From Betaproteobacteria bacterium (GTDB taxonomy: Bacteria; Pseudomonadota; Gammaproteobacteria; Burkholderiales; Eutrophovitaceae): a stretch of 64,000 nt of DNA. Location of the stretch: positions 3,291,694 through 3,355,693 of the forward strand of contig CP070643.1 in assembly GCA_020354125.1 (NCBI GenBank). Reading direction: 5' to 3'. The first letter of the stretch is position 1; each line of letters opens with the position of its first letter. The notes under the pieces were generated by a model. The model did no database searches and was not told the origin of the DNA. It saw nothing but the letters and a program-made list of their open reading frames with translations. Shown piece by piece: positions 18,254 to 26,715 of this stretch. Position numbers and translations under genes: made by a program.

Positions 18254-19081
18254 ATGACATCCGCGCCTGCCGATATCGTCGATGCGATCGGAATCCGTCA
18301 CCAGAAGGTCGTCGGGCGGGCGCGCATCATTAGCGTGGTTCCCAGCATCACCGAGCTGCTGTTTGACCTTGGCCTCGGTAACGAGGTCGTCGGGCGGACC
18401 GGTTTCTGTTTTCACCCCAAAGCGAAGGTCAAACAAGTCGCCAAGGTAGGCGGCACCAAGGACTTTGATCTGGAGAAAATTCGTGCCCTCGAACCGACTC
18501 ACTTGATCGTCAACGTCGACGAGAATCCGCGTGAGTTGGTTGAAGCGGCGGGACAGTTTGTGCCGGATGTGATTGTCACTCATCCGATGGGACCGCTCGA
18601 CAATATTGCCTTGTATCAACTTTTGGGCGCAGTCTTCCGGCGCGAGAGGGAAGCGCAAGAATTAACGACGTGGTTCGAAGCGGCCTATCAGGAGGCGGTC
18701 GATGTGACGTGCAGTCTCCCGCGTGAGCGCGTGCTCTACATCATCTGGAAGAAACCCTGGATGACCATTTCGCGTGACACATATATTGCTCGAACGCTGG
18801 CGGCGATTGGCTGGGAGCAGGCGGAAGTCGATAGCCCAGCGCGCTATCCAGAGATTGAAATTCAGTCCTTGTTGAACACGGTTGACCGTGTGCTGCTGTC
18901 CAGCGAGCCGTACGCTTTCAGGCCGCGCGACGTTTCCGAGCTTGAGGCGATGGCCGGTGGAACGAGCGGGCCAGAAGTGTCCCTGATTGACGCCGAAATG
19001 ACCTCCTGGTATGGCAGCCGGGCGATTGCCGGGATGCGGTATCTGGCGCAATTGCGCGGCGATGGAGTTACGCAAGCTTGA
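18254..19081 (+). CDS. BtuF-like helical-backbone metal receptor domain protein, no signal peptide
   Basis: A protein of about 275 residues of the periplasmic-binding type II fold (PF01497-like): RIISVVPSITELLFDLGLGNEVVGRTGFC, VGGTKDFDLEKIRALEPTHLIVNVDEN and a C-terminal SSEPYAFR segment. Family members bind cobalamin, ferric siderophores or heme for ABC import. This one has no signal peptide or lipobox, and no BtuC/BtuD genes are near. It may be a cytoplasmic corrinoid- or metal-binding protein, which is notable beside several B12 enzymes. I chose the ATG at 18254 because GGGAAG precedes it; an ATG at 18233 is in frame. It follows the regulator by 56 bp. Confidence 0.7.
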   Translation: MTSAPADIVDAIGIRHQKVVGRARIISVVPSITELLFDLGLGNEVVGRTGFCFHPKAKVKQVAKVGGTKDFDLEKIRALEPTHLIVNVDENPRELVEAAGQFVPDVIVTHPMGPLDNIALYQLLGAVFRREREAQELTTWFEAAYQEAVDVTCSLPRERVLYIIWKKPWMTISRDTYIARTLAAIGWEQAEVDSPARYPEIEIQSLLNTVDRVLLSSEPYAFRPRDVSELEAMAGGTSGPEVSLIDAEMTSWYGSRAIAGMRYLAQLRGDGVTQA

Positions 19082-19241
19082 TCCGATTGCGGTTTTGATC
19101 TGCCTCACCAACGTCCAGCGCCGCGGTCAAGTGTGTGCGCACTTTCAGCTAATGCGCATAAAACTAGGGCATTAGATTAAACCGCCGTTTCCGTGGCACT
19201 GCAGTCTTGAAAATTCCGGCTAGCCTCGTTTCCAGCAAGGT

Positions 19242-19263
19242 TGCATTCTGAATTCAGAATACA
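19242..19263. promoter_or_regulatory. Palindromic operator candidate upstream of the GntR gene
   Basis: The core ATTCTGAATTCAGAAT is a perfect 16 bp palindrome, and the outer bases TGC...ACA extend it to 22 bp with one mismatch pair. It ends 39 bp before the GntR start and is well placed for autoregulation of the GntR-ligase-lyase operon. The half-site GAATACA recurs in the palindrome upstream of hcmB (6316-6332), with a different arm spacing. Confidence 0.5.
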
Positions 19264-19302
19264 TAAACTCGCGACTCCTGAAATCTGCAGGTCCCCAGCG
19301 CG

Positions 19303-20037
19303 ATGCGACGACTCCAACCGCAGCCAACCCTGGCCGACCAGGTCTATGAGGCAATACTTTCTGACATCACTGCCGGCAAGTTTGGCCACGATGCTCGCCT
19401 GATCCAGGAGGATCTGGCCGAATCGCTTGGTGTGTCGCGGCAACCGGTACAGCAGGCCCTATTGCTGTTACGTAACCACGGCATCTTGCGCGACGCGCCG
19501 GGACGTGGATTGATGGTTGCACCGCTAGAGGCCGAGTTCGTTCGCAATCTCTACGAAGTGCGTGCCGTACTTGACGGACTTGCCAGCGGCAAGGCGGCCG
19601 AGCGTGGCCGCGAAATCGCGGAGAAAGACGGGCCATCTCTCATTGCGCGCGGCCGCGCAGCAGTGGCGAGTGGATCAATCTCGAAAATGATCGGCGCCGA
19701 CATGGATTTTCACTTCTTTCTGTACGCGCTGTCGCACAACCCGATGATCGCTGAAACGAGCTTGCCGCACTGGAGCTATCTGCGCCGCGTCATGGGCGAA
19801 GTTCTGTTGCATGGCGAAACACCTGCGGAGATCTGGGACCAGCATGAAGCGATACTGAATGCGGTAATTGCCGGCGATCCGCAGGACGCGGAGCGACTGG
19901 CTCGTGACCACATTGCCCGGGCATCAGAAACCCTCACCGCACGTCTGCCGGACGATACGGGTTCTGAATCAATCGCGATCTCGAAGTCGCGTCGCGCAAG
20001 AAAGGGCGCTAGCGCATCTACTAAATCACTGGCTTGA
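19303..20037 (+). CDS. GntR-family regulator, FCD subfamily
   Basis: This 244-residue protein has an N-terminal winged helix (LADQVYEAILSDITAGKFGHDARLIQEDLAESLGVSRQPVQQALLLLRNHGIL) and an FCD effector domain. The likely metal-binding residues of FCD proteins can be seen: the DMDFH segment and later histidines in WDQHEAIL and ARDHIARA. Such regulators typically repress small carboxylic-acid catabolic operons and release on binding the acid. The ligase gene begins 16 bp downstream, so regulator, ligase and ThDP enzyme form one unit. The C-terminal 25 residues are basic and low in complexity. Confidence 0.9.
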   Translation: MRRLQPQPTLADQVYEAILSDITAGKFGHDARLIQEDLAESLGVSRQPVQQALLLLRNHGILRDAPGRGLMVAPLEAEFVRNLYEVRAVLDGLASGKAAERGREIAEKDGPSLIARGRAAVASGSISKMIGADMDFHFFLYALSHNPMIAETSLPHWSYLRRVMGEVLLHGETPAEIWDQHEAILNAVIAGDPQDAERLARDHIARASETLTARLPDDTGSESIAISKSRRARKGASASTKSLA

Positions 20038-20053
20038 TAAGAAGACATTGACT

Positions 20054-21706
20054 ATGGACGCCTCGAAATACGGAACCTTGTACCAATCCCTGCAACGGAC
20101 TGCGGAGAAATTCGGCGATCGGCCGGCCTACGTCGTGCCGCCGTTGGCGGGTCGCACCTATCATCCCGACGGCTGGCAAGTCAGCTGGGCTGAGACCTTG
20201 GCCGCTGTTGAAGAGAAGAAACGCATTTATGCGCAAGCGGGTTACGGGCTCGGGCACCGGGTTGCGATCTTGTTCGAACAGCGCCCGGAGTTCTTTTTTC
20301 ACTATTACGCGCTCAATTCGCTTGGTGTCGGCATTGTCCCGATCAATCCTGATTACCGTGTCGACGAAATCCGCTACGTCGTCGAGCACTCGGAAGCGAG
20401 CCTCGCCCTTTGTGTCGATCATCGCTTGAACGAAATGAACGTCGTTGCCGAACAGATCGGAAACGGCCTACCGGTGGTTTCTTTTGACAATTTCCCCGCT
20501 GTGTTGCCGTCGCCAAAAACGCCGGCACAATCCGGAACGCCTGGCCCGGAAACCGAGGCGGCGCTGCTCTATACCTCCGGCACTACCGGACGCCCAAAGG
20601 GCTGCATCCTGACCAACGAGTACTTCCACACATTCGGTGCCTGTTATCTGTCGCTCGGTGGGCGGCTCGATTTTCGCGAGGGCCGGGAGCGGCTCTACAA
20701 TCCGTTGCCATTGCATCATGCCAATTGCCTGTCGATATCGGTGCCGGCTATGTTGCTGAACGGGGGGTGTTTGATATTTCCAGATCGTTTCCACGCCAGT
20801 ACCTGGTGGCAGGATCTGGTCGCTACGCGTGCAACTGCGGTGCAATTTCAGGGGATCATCCCCAATATCTTGCTCAAGCTGCCGGTCTGTGCTCAAGAGC
20901 GTGAGCACCAGGTGCGCTTCGCCTTGTGCGCCGGGGTTGAGCCAAGTCAGCACGAAGTGTTCGAAAAGCGCTTCGGATTTCCGGTCGTCGAAATGTGGGC
21001 GATGACCGAAACCGGTCGCCTGATCAGCGACAATCACGAACCTCGTTCCATCCATACGCGGGCCTTCGGTCGCCCGAACCCCTGGATCGAAGCACGTGCT
21101 GTGGACGAATCGGATCGCGACGTTCCGGCCAATGTCCCGGGTCAACTGATTATTCGCCATAGCGAGGCGACACCACGCAAGGGTTTTTTCTCCGGCTACT
21201 TGAAGAACGAGCAGGCGACCGAAGAAGCCTGGCGTAACGGCTGGTTTCACACTGGCGACGCTGTAGTTCGCGATGAGTCAGGGATGTTCTATTTTGTTGA
21301 TCGGAAGAAGAACATCATTCGCCGTTCTGGCGAAAATATCGCAGCGGCCGAAATTGAAGCCTGCATTACTTCACATGACAAGGTGAAGCAGGTTGCGGTG
21401 ATTGCCGCGCCCGACGAAGTGCGCGAGGAAGAGGTCATGGCCTGCGTGATCGCCAAGTCACCTGACGACGTGACCGATGCAACGGAGCGCGAAGCGCTCG
21501 CCGGCGAGTTGTTCGACTGGTGCTATGAACGCATGGCCTATTTCAAGGCGCCGGGTTGGATACTGTTTGTCGATAGCCTGCCGATGGGTACATCGGCAAA
21601 GGTGCAGAAGATCCACATATTCCCGGCGGGAACGGATCCGCGACAACAGCCTGGCGCGATCGATCTGCGCAAGCGTAAGAAGCAAAAGCAAACCGCTACC
21701 CATTGA
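20054..21706 (+). CDS. AMP-forming acyl-CoA ligase (CaiC-like)
   Basis: This 550-residue ANL-superfamily ligase has the P-loop LLYTSGTTGRPKGCILT (about 174-190), WAMTETG and GWFHTGDAVVRDESGMFYFVDRKKNIIRRSGENIAAAEIE, all in the usual order. It makes acyl-CoA from a carboxylate, ATP and CoA. It is closest in look to crotonobetaine/carnitine-CoA ligases, but that label does not set the substrate. Translation ends 20 bp before the ThDP enzyme, so its product is likely that enzyme's substrate, possibly a 2-hydroxyacyl-CoA. I chose the ATG at 20054; the frame is open further upstream but overlaps the GntR gene. Confidence 0.85.
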   Translation: MDASKYGTLYQSLQRTAEKFGDRPAYVVPPLAGRTYHPDGWQVSWAETLAAVEEKKRIYAQAGYGLGHRVAILFEQRPEFFFHYYALNSLGVGIVPINPDYRVDEIRYVVEHSEASLALCVDHRLNEMNVVAEQIGNGLPVVSFDNFPAVLPSPKTPAQSGTPGPETEAALLYTSGTTGRPKGCILTNEYFHTFGACYLSLGGRLDFREGRERLYNPLPLHHANCLSISVPAMLLNGGCLIFPDRFHASTWWQDLVATRATAVQFQGIIPNILLKLPVCAQEREHQVRFALCAGVEPSQHEVFEKRFGFPVVEMWAMTETGRLISDNHEPRSIHTRAFGRPNPWIEARAVDESDRDVPANVPGQLIIRHSEATPRKGFFSGYLKNEQATEEAWRNGWFHTGDAVVRDESGMFYFVDRKKNIIRRSGENIAAAEIEACITSHDKVKQVAVIAAPDEVREEEVMACVIAKSPDDVTDATEREALAGELFDWCYERMAYFKAPGWILFVDSLPMGTSAKVQKIHIFPAGTDPRQQPGAIDLRKRKKQKQTATH

Positions 21707-21726
21707 CTGAACAAGGAACCTTGCCC

Positions 21727-23454
21727 ATGGCTCCATCTCCACTAACCCCGGATACCGCGGCAGGTGTCATCGCCCGCTTCCTCAAAGCCCGCGGCGTTGA
21801 TCGTATTTTCGCGCTGTGCGGCGGTCACATCATGCCAATGTGGATGCGTGCTGATGCGGAAGGCATCCGCATCATCGACGTGCGTGACGAGCGGGCCGCG
21901 GTATACATGGCACACGCACACAGTGAATTGACCGGACAACTCGGCGTGGCGCTGGTGACAGCGGGACCGGGCGTCACCAATGCGATGACCGGTATCGCCA
22001 ACGCACACGTTGCGCGCGCACCGGTGCTGGTTCTGTCGGGATTGCCGCCGCGACCGCAGGAAAACCGCGGCGCCTTGCAAGACATTGACCACACTGATCT
22101 GGTGAGCTCGATTACCCGCTACGCGCGCACCGTGCGTGAAGCATCACTTGTGCTTCAGGAACTCGATGAGGCAGTGTCGCGCGCGTTTGGTCAAGGCGGT
22201 GAGCCAGGTCCGGTTTATCTGGATTTCCCAACCGACACGTTGCGCGCCGAAGTGCCCAAGGCGCTGCAGATGCAAGAGCACTTCGAAGCGAAAGCGCGGA
22301 GACCATTGCTACCTGACGATGATGATGTAGCGGCTGCCGTGGACTTGCTTTGGTCAGCAAAAAAGCCACTCGTGATCAGCGGCCGCGGCGCACGCGGCGC
22401 CGCTTCCGAACTGGGCGCTTTTCTCGATGCGCTCGGTGCGGTTTATCTCGACACTGGCGAGAGCAAGGGCGTCATCTCCGACGATCACCCGAGCGTGGTC
22501 GCGGCCATGCGTGGCAAGGTCATGACTGAGGCGGATGTTGTGCTAACAGTCGGGCGGCGTCTCGACTTCCAGCTTGCCTACGGCTCGCCGGCGGTATTCG
22601 GTGAGGCGAAGTTCGTGCGCATTGGTGACGTGCCTTCGGAAATGCGTGACAACCGGCGTGGCACTGTGGAGTTGTTTGCTGAGCCGGCGGCTGCACTCGC
22701 AGCAATTGTGCGTGCCGCAGGTGGCCGCAAGCCTGCCGTTGATCGTGCTTGGGCCGACGGCTTGCGCCAAAAGCATGAAGAGCGTGCGCGCAAGCTGCAA
22801 GAAACAATGAAAACGGCGCCGTCGGACTCCGAGGGGCGCATTCATCCGAACCGGGTGCTGGCGGAACTGCAAGCGCAATTGAAGCCGGACGCGGTGGTCG
22901 TTGCAGACGGCGGCGATTTTCTCAGCTTTGCTCGCATCGGACTGAGTTCGTCGACCTATCTCGATCCCGGTTCGCTCGGTTGTATTGGTATCGGTACGGC
23001 CTTCGGTATTGCCGCCAGCCTGGCACGGCCGGACAAGCAGGTAGTCGTGGCAACCGGTGACGGTGCGTTTGGCTTCAATGCGATGGAGATTGACACCGCT
23101 GTACGTCATAACGCTCCGGTACTGGTTGTTGTAGCCAACAATGGCGCCTGGCAAATCGAGGTGCACGATCAGACCGATACCCACGGCAAGGTGGTAGGCA
23201 CGCGGTTGCAGTTCTCCGATTACGCAGCTATGGCACGTGCCTTCGGTATGCACGCAGAGCGGGTAGAAAAGCACGAAGATCTGGCGGGGGCGATCGATCG
23301 GGCGATGGCAAACAGGCCAGCACTGCTCGATGTTGTCGTCTCGCCGGAAGTGCGTTCATCGGATGCCAAGACCGGCCTTGCCTGGGTGCCCGATTTGCAG
23401 CCGCTGGCGGCGTGGGACGAGGCCGAGCGCCAATGGCGTGAGAAGGCGAGTTAG
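21727..23454 (+). CDS. ThDP-dependent enzyme, possible 2-hydroxyacyl-CoA lyase
   Basis: This 575-residue enzyme has the AHAS/oxalyl-CoA decarboxylase/HACL architecture: FALCGGHIMPMW, catalytic Glu55 in VRDERAAVYMAHAHS, AGPGVTNAMTGIANAH and the ThDP/Mg motif GDGAFGFNAMEID...NNGAW. It has no FAD-type or regulatory-subunit clues and lies directly behind an acyl-CoA ligase and a GntR regulator. That context favours C-C bond cleavage of a CoA ester (2-hydroxyacyl-CoA to ketone or aldehyde plus formyl-CoA), as known for HACL enzymes. A synthase or decarboxylase of unknown substrate remains possible. The ATG at 21727 has AAGGA upstream. Confidence 0.6.
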   Translation: MAPSPLTPDTAAGVIARFLKARGVDRIFALCGGHIMPMWMRADAEGIRIIDVRDERAAVYMAHAHSELTGQLGVALVTAGPGVTNAMTGIANAHVARAPVLVLSGLPPRPQENRGALQDIDHTDLVSSITRYARTVREASLVLQELDEAVSRAFGQGGEPGPVYLDFPTDTLRAEVPKALQMQEHFEAKARRPLLPDDDDVAAAVDLLWSAKKPLVISGRGARGAASELGAFLDALGAVYLDTGESKGVISDDHPSVVAAMRGKVMTEADVVLTVGRRLDFQLAYGSPAVFGEAKFVRIGDVPSEMRDNRRGTVELFAEPAAALAAIVRAAGGRKPAVDRAWADGLRQKHEERARKLQETMKTAPSDSEGRIHPNRVLAELQAQLKPDAVVVADGGDFLSFARIGLSSSTYLDPGSLGCIGIGTAFGIAASLARPDKQVVVATGDGAFGFNAMEIDTAVRHNAPVLVVVANNGAWQIEVHDQTDTHGKVVGTRLQFSDYAAMARAFGMHAERVEKHEDLAGAIDRAMANRPALLDVVVSPEVRSSDAKTGLAWVPDLQPLAAWDEAERQWREKAS

Positions 23455-23480
23455 GTAAACGATTAACAGTCTCCCTTTTT

Positions 23481-23544
23481 GGAAAAGCTACTGCGCAACC
23501 CGATTGCTGTGTCGTGTGCTTGCTACGCTTTTCGAAACTGCAAG
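23481..23544 (+). repeat. Dispersed intergenic repeat, copy A
   Basis: It contains GGAAAAGCTACTGCGC and then CCGATTGCTGTGTCGTGTGC, ending near TTTTCGAAACTGC. The same blocks occur at 37853-37965 on this strand and at 47320-47411 on the other strand. It lies between the ThDP-enzyme stop and the di-heme peroxidase gene and is shorter than the other two copies. Confidence 0.6.
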
Positions 23545-23593
23545 AAAGGTGAGACCACTAACAATCTGAAGAAGTAAAACTCGAGAGGTATTT

Positions 23594-24670
23594 ATGTTCC
23601 GAAAAAATAGCGTCATGTTTGCCGGTTTCCTCGTTTTGGGCGTATCGGCAGTCTCGGTCTCTTCATTTGTGTCCGCCGATAATGGCGAAGTCGATTTGCT
23701 GGCGCGAGCGCAGTCGGTATTCAAGCCATTACCCAAGACGGCGGAAACGTCCGAACGACCTGTCACCCAGGCGCGCGTCGAGTTGGGACGGGCATTGTTT
23801 TTTGAGACACGCGTGTCCACTGACGGCAAACAAAGTTGCGCACAGTGCCACCAACCGATGTTTTACGGCACCGACGCACTCGCCGAATCGGTCGGTAATC
23901 AAGGCAAGCGTATCCCTCGTAACGTTCCTTCGGTGCTGAACACCGCCCTGCAGTTCGCCCAGCACTACGGTGGCAACCGTGTTGACGTTGAAGAGCAGGC
24001 GGTCAAAGCGCTACCGTCCGGCCTGGCGTACGGCAATGCCGATCTGGCCAGCGCAGAACAGAAGCTACGTGCTATTCCCGGCTACCGTGCCATGTTCGAG
24101 AAAGCGTTCCCGGGTCAGTCGGAGCCGGTCACCGCAGAGAACTGGGGGTTGGCGATCGGTGCTTATGAGCGCACCTTGCTGACACCAGCGCCGTTCGACA
24201 ACTACCTCAAAGGCAACAGCTCAGCAATTAGCAGAAAAGCGAAACGCGGACTCGACAAGTTCATGAGCTATGGATGCTCGGGCTGCCACAGCGGTGTCGT
24301 ACTTGGTGGACAGATGTTTCAGAAATTCGGCATTACCCAGAACTACTGGGAGCTGACCGGCAGCACTGAAAAGGAGCTGTTGAAAGGGAGGGACAAAGGC
24401 CGATTCCACGACACGAAAGACGAGACCGACGCCTTCATGTTCAAAGTTCAGCAATTGCGCAATGTCGCGGTAACGCCGCCTTACTTCCACGATGGTTCGG
24501 TCGAGACGCTGCCCGAAGCGGTGCGCATCATGGCGAAGCTGCAGTTGGGCCGCGACCTCAGTGACGCCGATGTTTCGGACATCGTCGCTTTTCTGGATAC
24601 GTTGACCGGCGAAATGCCCGAGCACTTTGTTAATGCGCCGGTGCTACCAATCGCGCCATTCATCAACTAG
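23594..24670 (+). CDS. Periplasmic di-heme cytochrome c peroxidase/MauG-family protein
   Basis: This 358-residue protein has a signal peptide (residues 1-28, ending SFVSA) and two c-type heme motifs, CAQCH at 82-86 and CSGCH at 228-232. The spacing and the surrounding segments (RVELGRALFFETRVSTDGKQSC, LRNVAVTPPYFHDGSVETLPEAV) match bacterial di-heme peroxidases. It should reduce H2O2 in the periplasm with electrons from cytochrome c or a copper protein. It stands alone, with GAGAGG upstream and a strong terminator hairpin 54 bp after the stop. MauG-like oxidases share this layout, so peroxidase activity is not certain. Confidence 0.88.
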   Translation: MFRKNSVMFAGFLVLGVSAVSVSSFVSADNGEVDLLARAQSVFKPLPKTAETSERPVTQARVELGRALFFETRVSTDGKQSCAQCHQPMFYGTDALAESVGNQGKRIPRNVPSVLNTALQFAQHYGGNRVDVEEQAVKALPSGLAYGNADLASAEQKLRAIPGYRAMFEKAFPGQSEPVTAENWGLAIGAYERTLLTPAPFDNYLKGNSSAISRKAKRGLDKFMSYGCSGCHSGVVLGGQMFQKFGITQNYWELTGSTEKELLKGRDKGRFHDTKDETDAFMFKVQQLRNVAVTPPYFHDGSVETLPEAVRIMAKLQLGRDLSDADVSDIVAFLDTLTGEMPEHFVNAPVLPIAPFIN

Positions 24671-24724
24671 CGCGTCTTTGCAAGAACCCCGCTTGATGCA
24701 GTATCGCGAGAACGGGCTCGCAGA

Positions 24725-24762
24725 AAATAATCGGCCCTGCCAATTGGCGGGGCCGATTATTT
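24725..24762. terminator. Strong bidirectional hairpin terminator
   Basis: Two perfect 13 bp arms, AAATAATCGGCCC (24725-24737) and GGGCCGATTATTT (24750-24762), enclose an inner palindrome GCCAATTGGC, giving a very long stem. A- and T-rich ends make it act in both directions. It serves the peroxidase gene on the plus strand and the genes ending to its right on the minus strand. Confidence 0.8.
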
Positions 24763-24797
24763 GACTTCTGTCGGGCGCCAGTACCTCAGACTGCACC

Positions 24798-24876
24798 TCA
24801 CGCTGTCTTACGTGCCCATTGCTCCAGTGCGTCGGCGTCGCCGGCGTCTTTTGCGCCCGCTGATGAATGCCTGCGG
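24798..24876 (-). pseudogene. Decayed 3' remnant of a peroxiredoxin-glutaredoxin gene
   Basis: Read on the minus strand, this stretch matches the last 26 codons of the intact hybrid gene at 26776-27516: CCGCAGG...TTCATCA.CGGGC, then GGCGACGCC and a nearly matching tail coding GDADALEQWARKTA before TGA at 24798. A net gain of four bases in the middle breaks the frame. The two sites are 2 kb apart. No further similarity is visible upstream of 24876, so only the glutaredoxin end survived. It lies just after the 3' end of the NADP-binding protein gene. Confidence 0.7.
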
Positions 24877-24926
24877 AATTGGTTGAGCGCGCCCTGTGCG
24901 CTGTAGCTGGAACGAGTCTGAGGCAA

Positions 24927-25640
24927 CTATTTGACCCGCTTGCTTCTCGGGTAATTCCACTCAAAGTAGATGTCGTCCCGCCGTGCATTAATACGCAACA
25001 GGTAAAACCCTTCGATGATATGGGCGTAACGAACTGGTCCGAAATCGATAGTCTCAAAACCCAGCCGATGGCAAATATCAGCCACAAGTGACTTGGCGTC
25101 AGGGTCGTTCCCGGCAATGGGAACAGTAATAGGGTGGTTCACCAAGCCAGGGTCGGCCATGGTGTCGGCGCTGAAAGTACTAAAGGCTTTTACGACCTTG
25201 GACCGGGGCGCGAGGGCCTGCATACGTTCGGCGTTGGAAACGTGGGTGGGATAGTCTGCCAAGCCCTCCTCGGTAATTACACGCGGATTAACCGGATCGA
25301 TAATGATCTTGCCGGACAGGTCGCCCAGATTGATCAGCACATCTTCCGCAGCTGTCCAGGGCACTGCCAAAAGAACGATGTTCGCCATTTGGGCCGCTTT
25401 GGATGGCGTGGTTGCGGTGGCGTCATTCGATGTTGCGGCGACCAGCGCCCGCACGTCCTCGCGCCCGGGTGTGCGCGAGCCGTAAACAACCGTGTAGCCG
25501 ATTTCCGCAAAGCGAGGCCCCAAAGCGCTACCGACCGAGCCTGTCCCAATCACTGCAATGGTTTCTGCGCTTGAACTGGTTTGTGCTCCAAAGCCAAAGC
25601 AAACAGCAAGAACAATGGGGAATAATCTGCGGAAATTCAT
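24927..25640 (-). CDS. NADP/F420-dependent oxidoreductase-like Rossmann protein with export signal
   Basis: This 237-residue protein begins MNFRRLFPIVLAVCFGFGAQ, a signal-like N-terminus with an Arg-Arg pair, then the dinucleotide-binding motif VIGTGSVGSALGPRFAEIGYTVVYGSR, as in F420:NADP oxidoreductases and prokaryotic ferric-reductase relatives. DPVNPR and VVKAFSTFSADTM also match the family. Most members are cytoplasmic; an export signal is unusual because NADP is not normally available in the periplasm. The twin-arginine context is weak, so Tat export is only a possibility. GTAGGAAAAC precedes the ATG. Downstream lies the glutaredoxin remnant. Confidence 0.7.
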   Translation of the reverse strand: MNFRRLFPIVLAVCFGFGAQTSSSAETIAVIGTGSVGSALGPRFAEIGYTVVYGSRTPGREDVRALVAATSNDATATTPSKAAQMANIVLLAVPWTAAEDVLINLGDLSGKIIIDPVNPRVITEEGLADYPTHVSNAERMQALAPRSKVVKAFSTFSADTMADPGLVNHPITVPIAGNDPDAKSLVADICHRLGFETIDFGPVRYAHIIEGFYLLRINARRDDIYFEWNYPRSKRVK

Positions 25641-26051
25641 GTTTTCCTACCTCATGCGCTTTTGGATGGTGACAATTGTTTTCCGTCTGGACGCACGATT
25701 CTATAGAACTTTCTCGTTTCGGAGCGGTGGTGATGCGCATCATTGCGCGTGCCTGGAAGACCTGGTCGTGATCTTGGTGATCCTCGAGCATCACGGCTGC
25801 CGACCGGCCGGACGCTGCTTGCGCCGCCGTGTTTCCTGTAGTGTTGTGAAGATGATGGCGCCGTGATCATAGACAGTTCGCTGGAACTTGGCGCGGCTTT
25901 GCGTGCCTGAAAAATCTCGGTCGCGCCGCACTTTTTCACAAACGGTAGGCAGGTTGTTGGGCCGCTCGGCGCGGTCCGCATGCCAATAGCGATTTGGTCT
26001 GATATGGTCTGCAACTTGACGAAAGCTATGGGTGTTTTAGGGAATGTAGTG
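25641..26051. other. Intergenic stretch, no gene recognised
   Basis: These 411 bases separate the exported NADP-binding protein gene from the divergent lipoprotein gene. A minus-strand frame runs through it into the lipoprotein gene but shows no family features and is dominated by Ser, Arg and Ala, as expected of a shadow frame. Promoters for both flanking genes must lie here. I see no strong repeat or hairpin. Confidence 0.45.
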
Positions 26052-26582
26052 ATGAAGAGTACAAGCAGAATTGCACTGATATCGATACTTGTTTTGGGTC
26101 TTGCCGCCTGCGTCACACCGGACGCGGAGAAGGGCCGTAAAGTCGATGCGTCCGGCAAGGAAGACATAGATCTCGATGCCGTGCCGGCGGAGGTCCTTGC
26201 AGCGGCAATGGCATCGCAGCCCGAACTGGATTTGAGCGAAGCGGAATACGAAACGCGGGACGGCAACGAATACTACGATGTCGGGGGCACAATGCCGGAC
26301 GGTAGCGAGTTAGAACTCGACATCACGAGAATCGACGGTGTCTGGACTGTTGTGGAAACGCAGCGCGATATTGAAATCGAGGCAACGCCCGAGTCAGTTG
26401 CCAACGCGCTCCATGGCAAGGTCCCCGGCTGGAGCCCTGATCGAATCATTGAAAGTGATCAGGGGGATGGCGTAGTTATCTATGAGTTCTTTGGCAAAGA
26501 TGCTGATGACCAGGAAACAAAGATCGAAGTTAAATTTGAGGGCGGTCAGGCGGAAGTTTTGGTCGACGAGTGGTTGCACTAG
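26052..26582 (+). CDS. Lipoprotein with PepSY-like domain
   Basis: This 176-residue protein has a lipoprotein signal peptide MKSTSRIALISILVLGLAAC with lipobox LAAC (Cys20). The mature acidic part has two similar segments: VPAEVLAAAMASQPELDLSEAEYETRDGNEYYDVGG with TVVETQRDIE, and then ESVANALHGKVPGWSPDRIIESDQGDGVVIYEFFGK. They read as two PepSY-like repeats. Probably anchored to the inner or outer membrane; function unknown. The start at 26052 is fixed by the signal peptide, although the frame is open from 25980. Confidence 0.75.
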   Translation: MKSTSRIALISILVLGLAACVTPDAEKGRKVDASGKEDIDLDAVPAEVLAAAMASQPELDLSEAEYETRDGNEYYDVGGTMPDGSELELDITRIDGVWTVVETQRDIEIEATPESVANALHGKVPGWSPDRIIESDQGDGVVIYEFFGKDADDQETKIEVKFEGGQAEVLVDEWLH

Positions 26583-26715
26583 ATGAGTCGAGGATTGATC
26601 GGTTTAACCGCGGTTCTTGTATTGAAACACCATAAACAGAGGCATCGAGTGCGGGTAGTCAAAGCCAACCCGGGTCTCGCGGACACTTTATTGGGGAGCG
26701 ATAATTAAAAGGTGC

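Noticed and set aside
25652-26266. 204-codon minus-strand frame as a gene
   Set aside because: It overlaps the lipoprotein gene, is rich in Ser/Arg/Ala, and has no recognisable domain or ribosome site.
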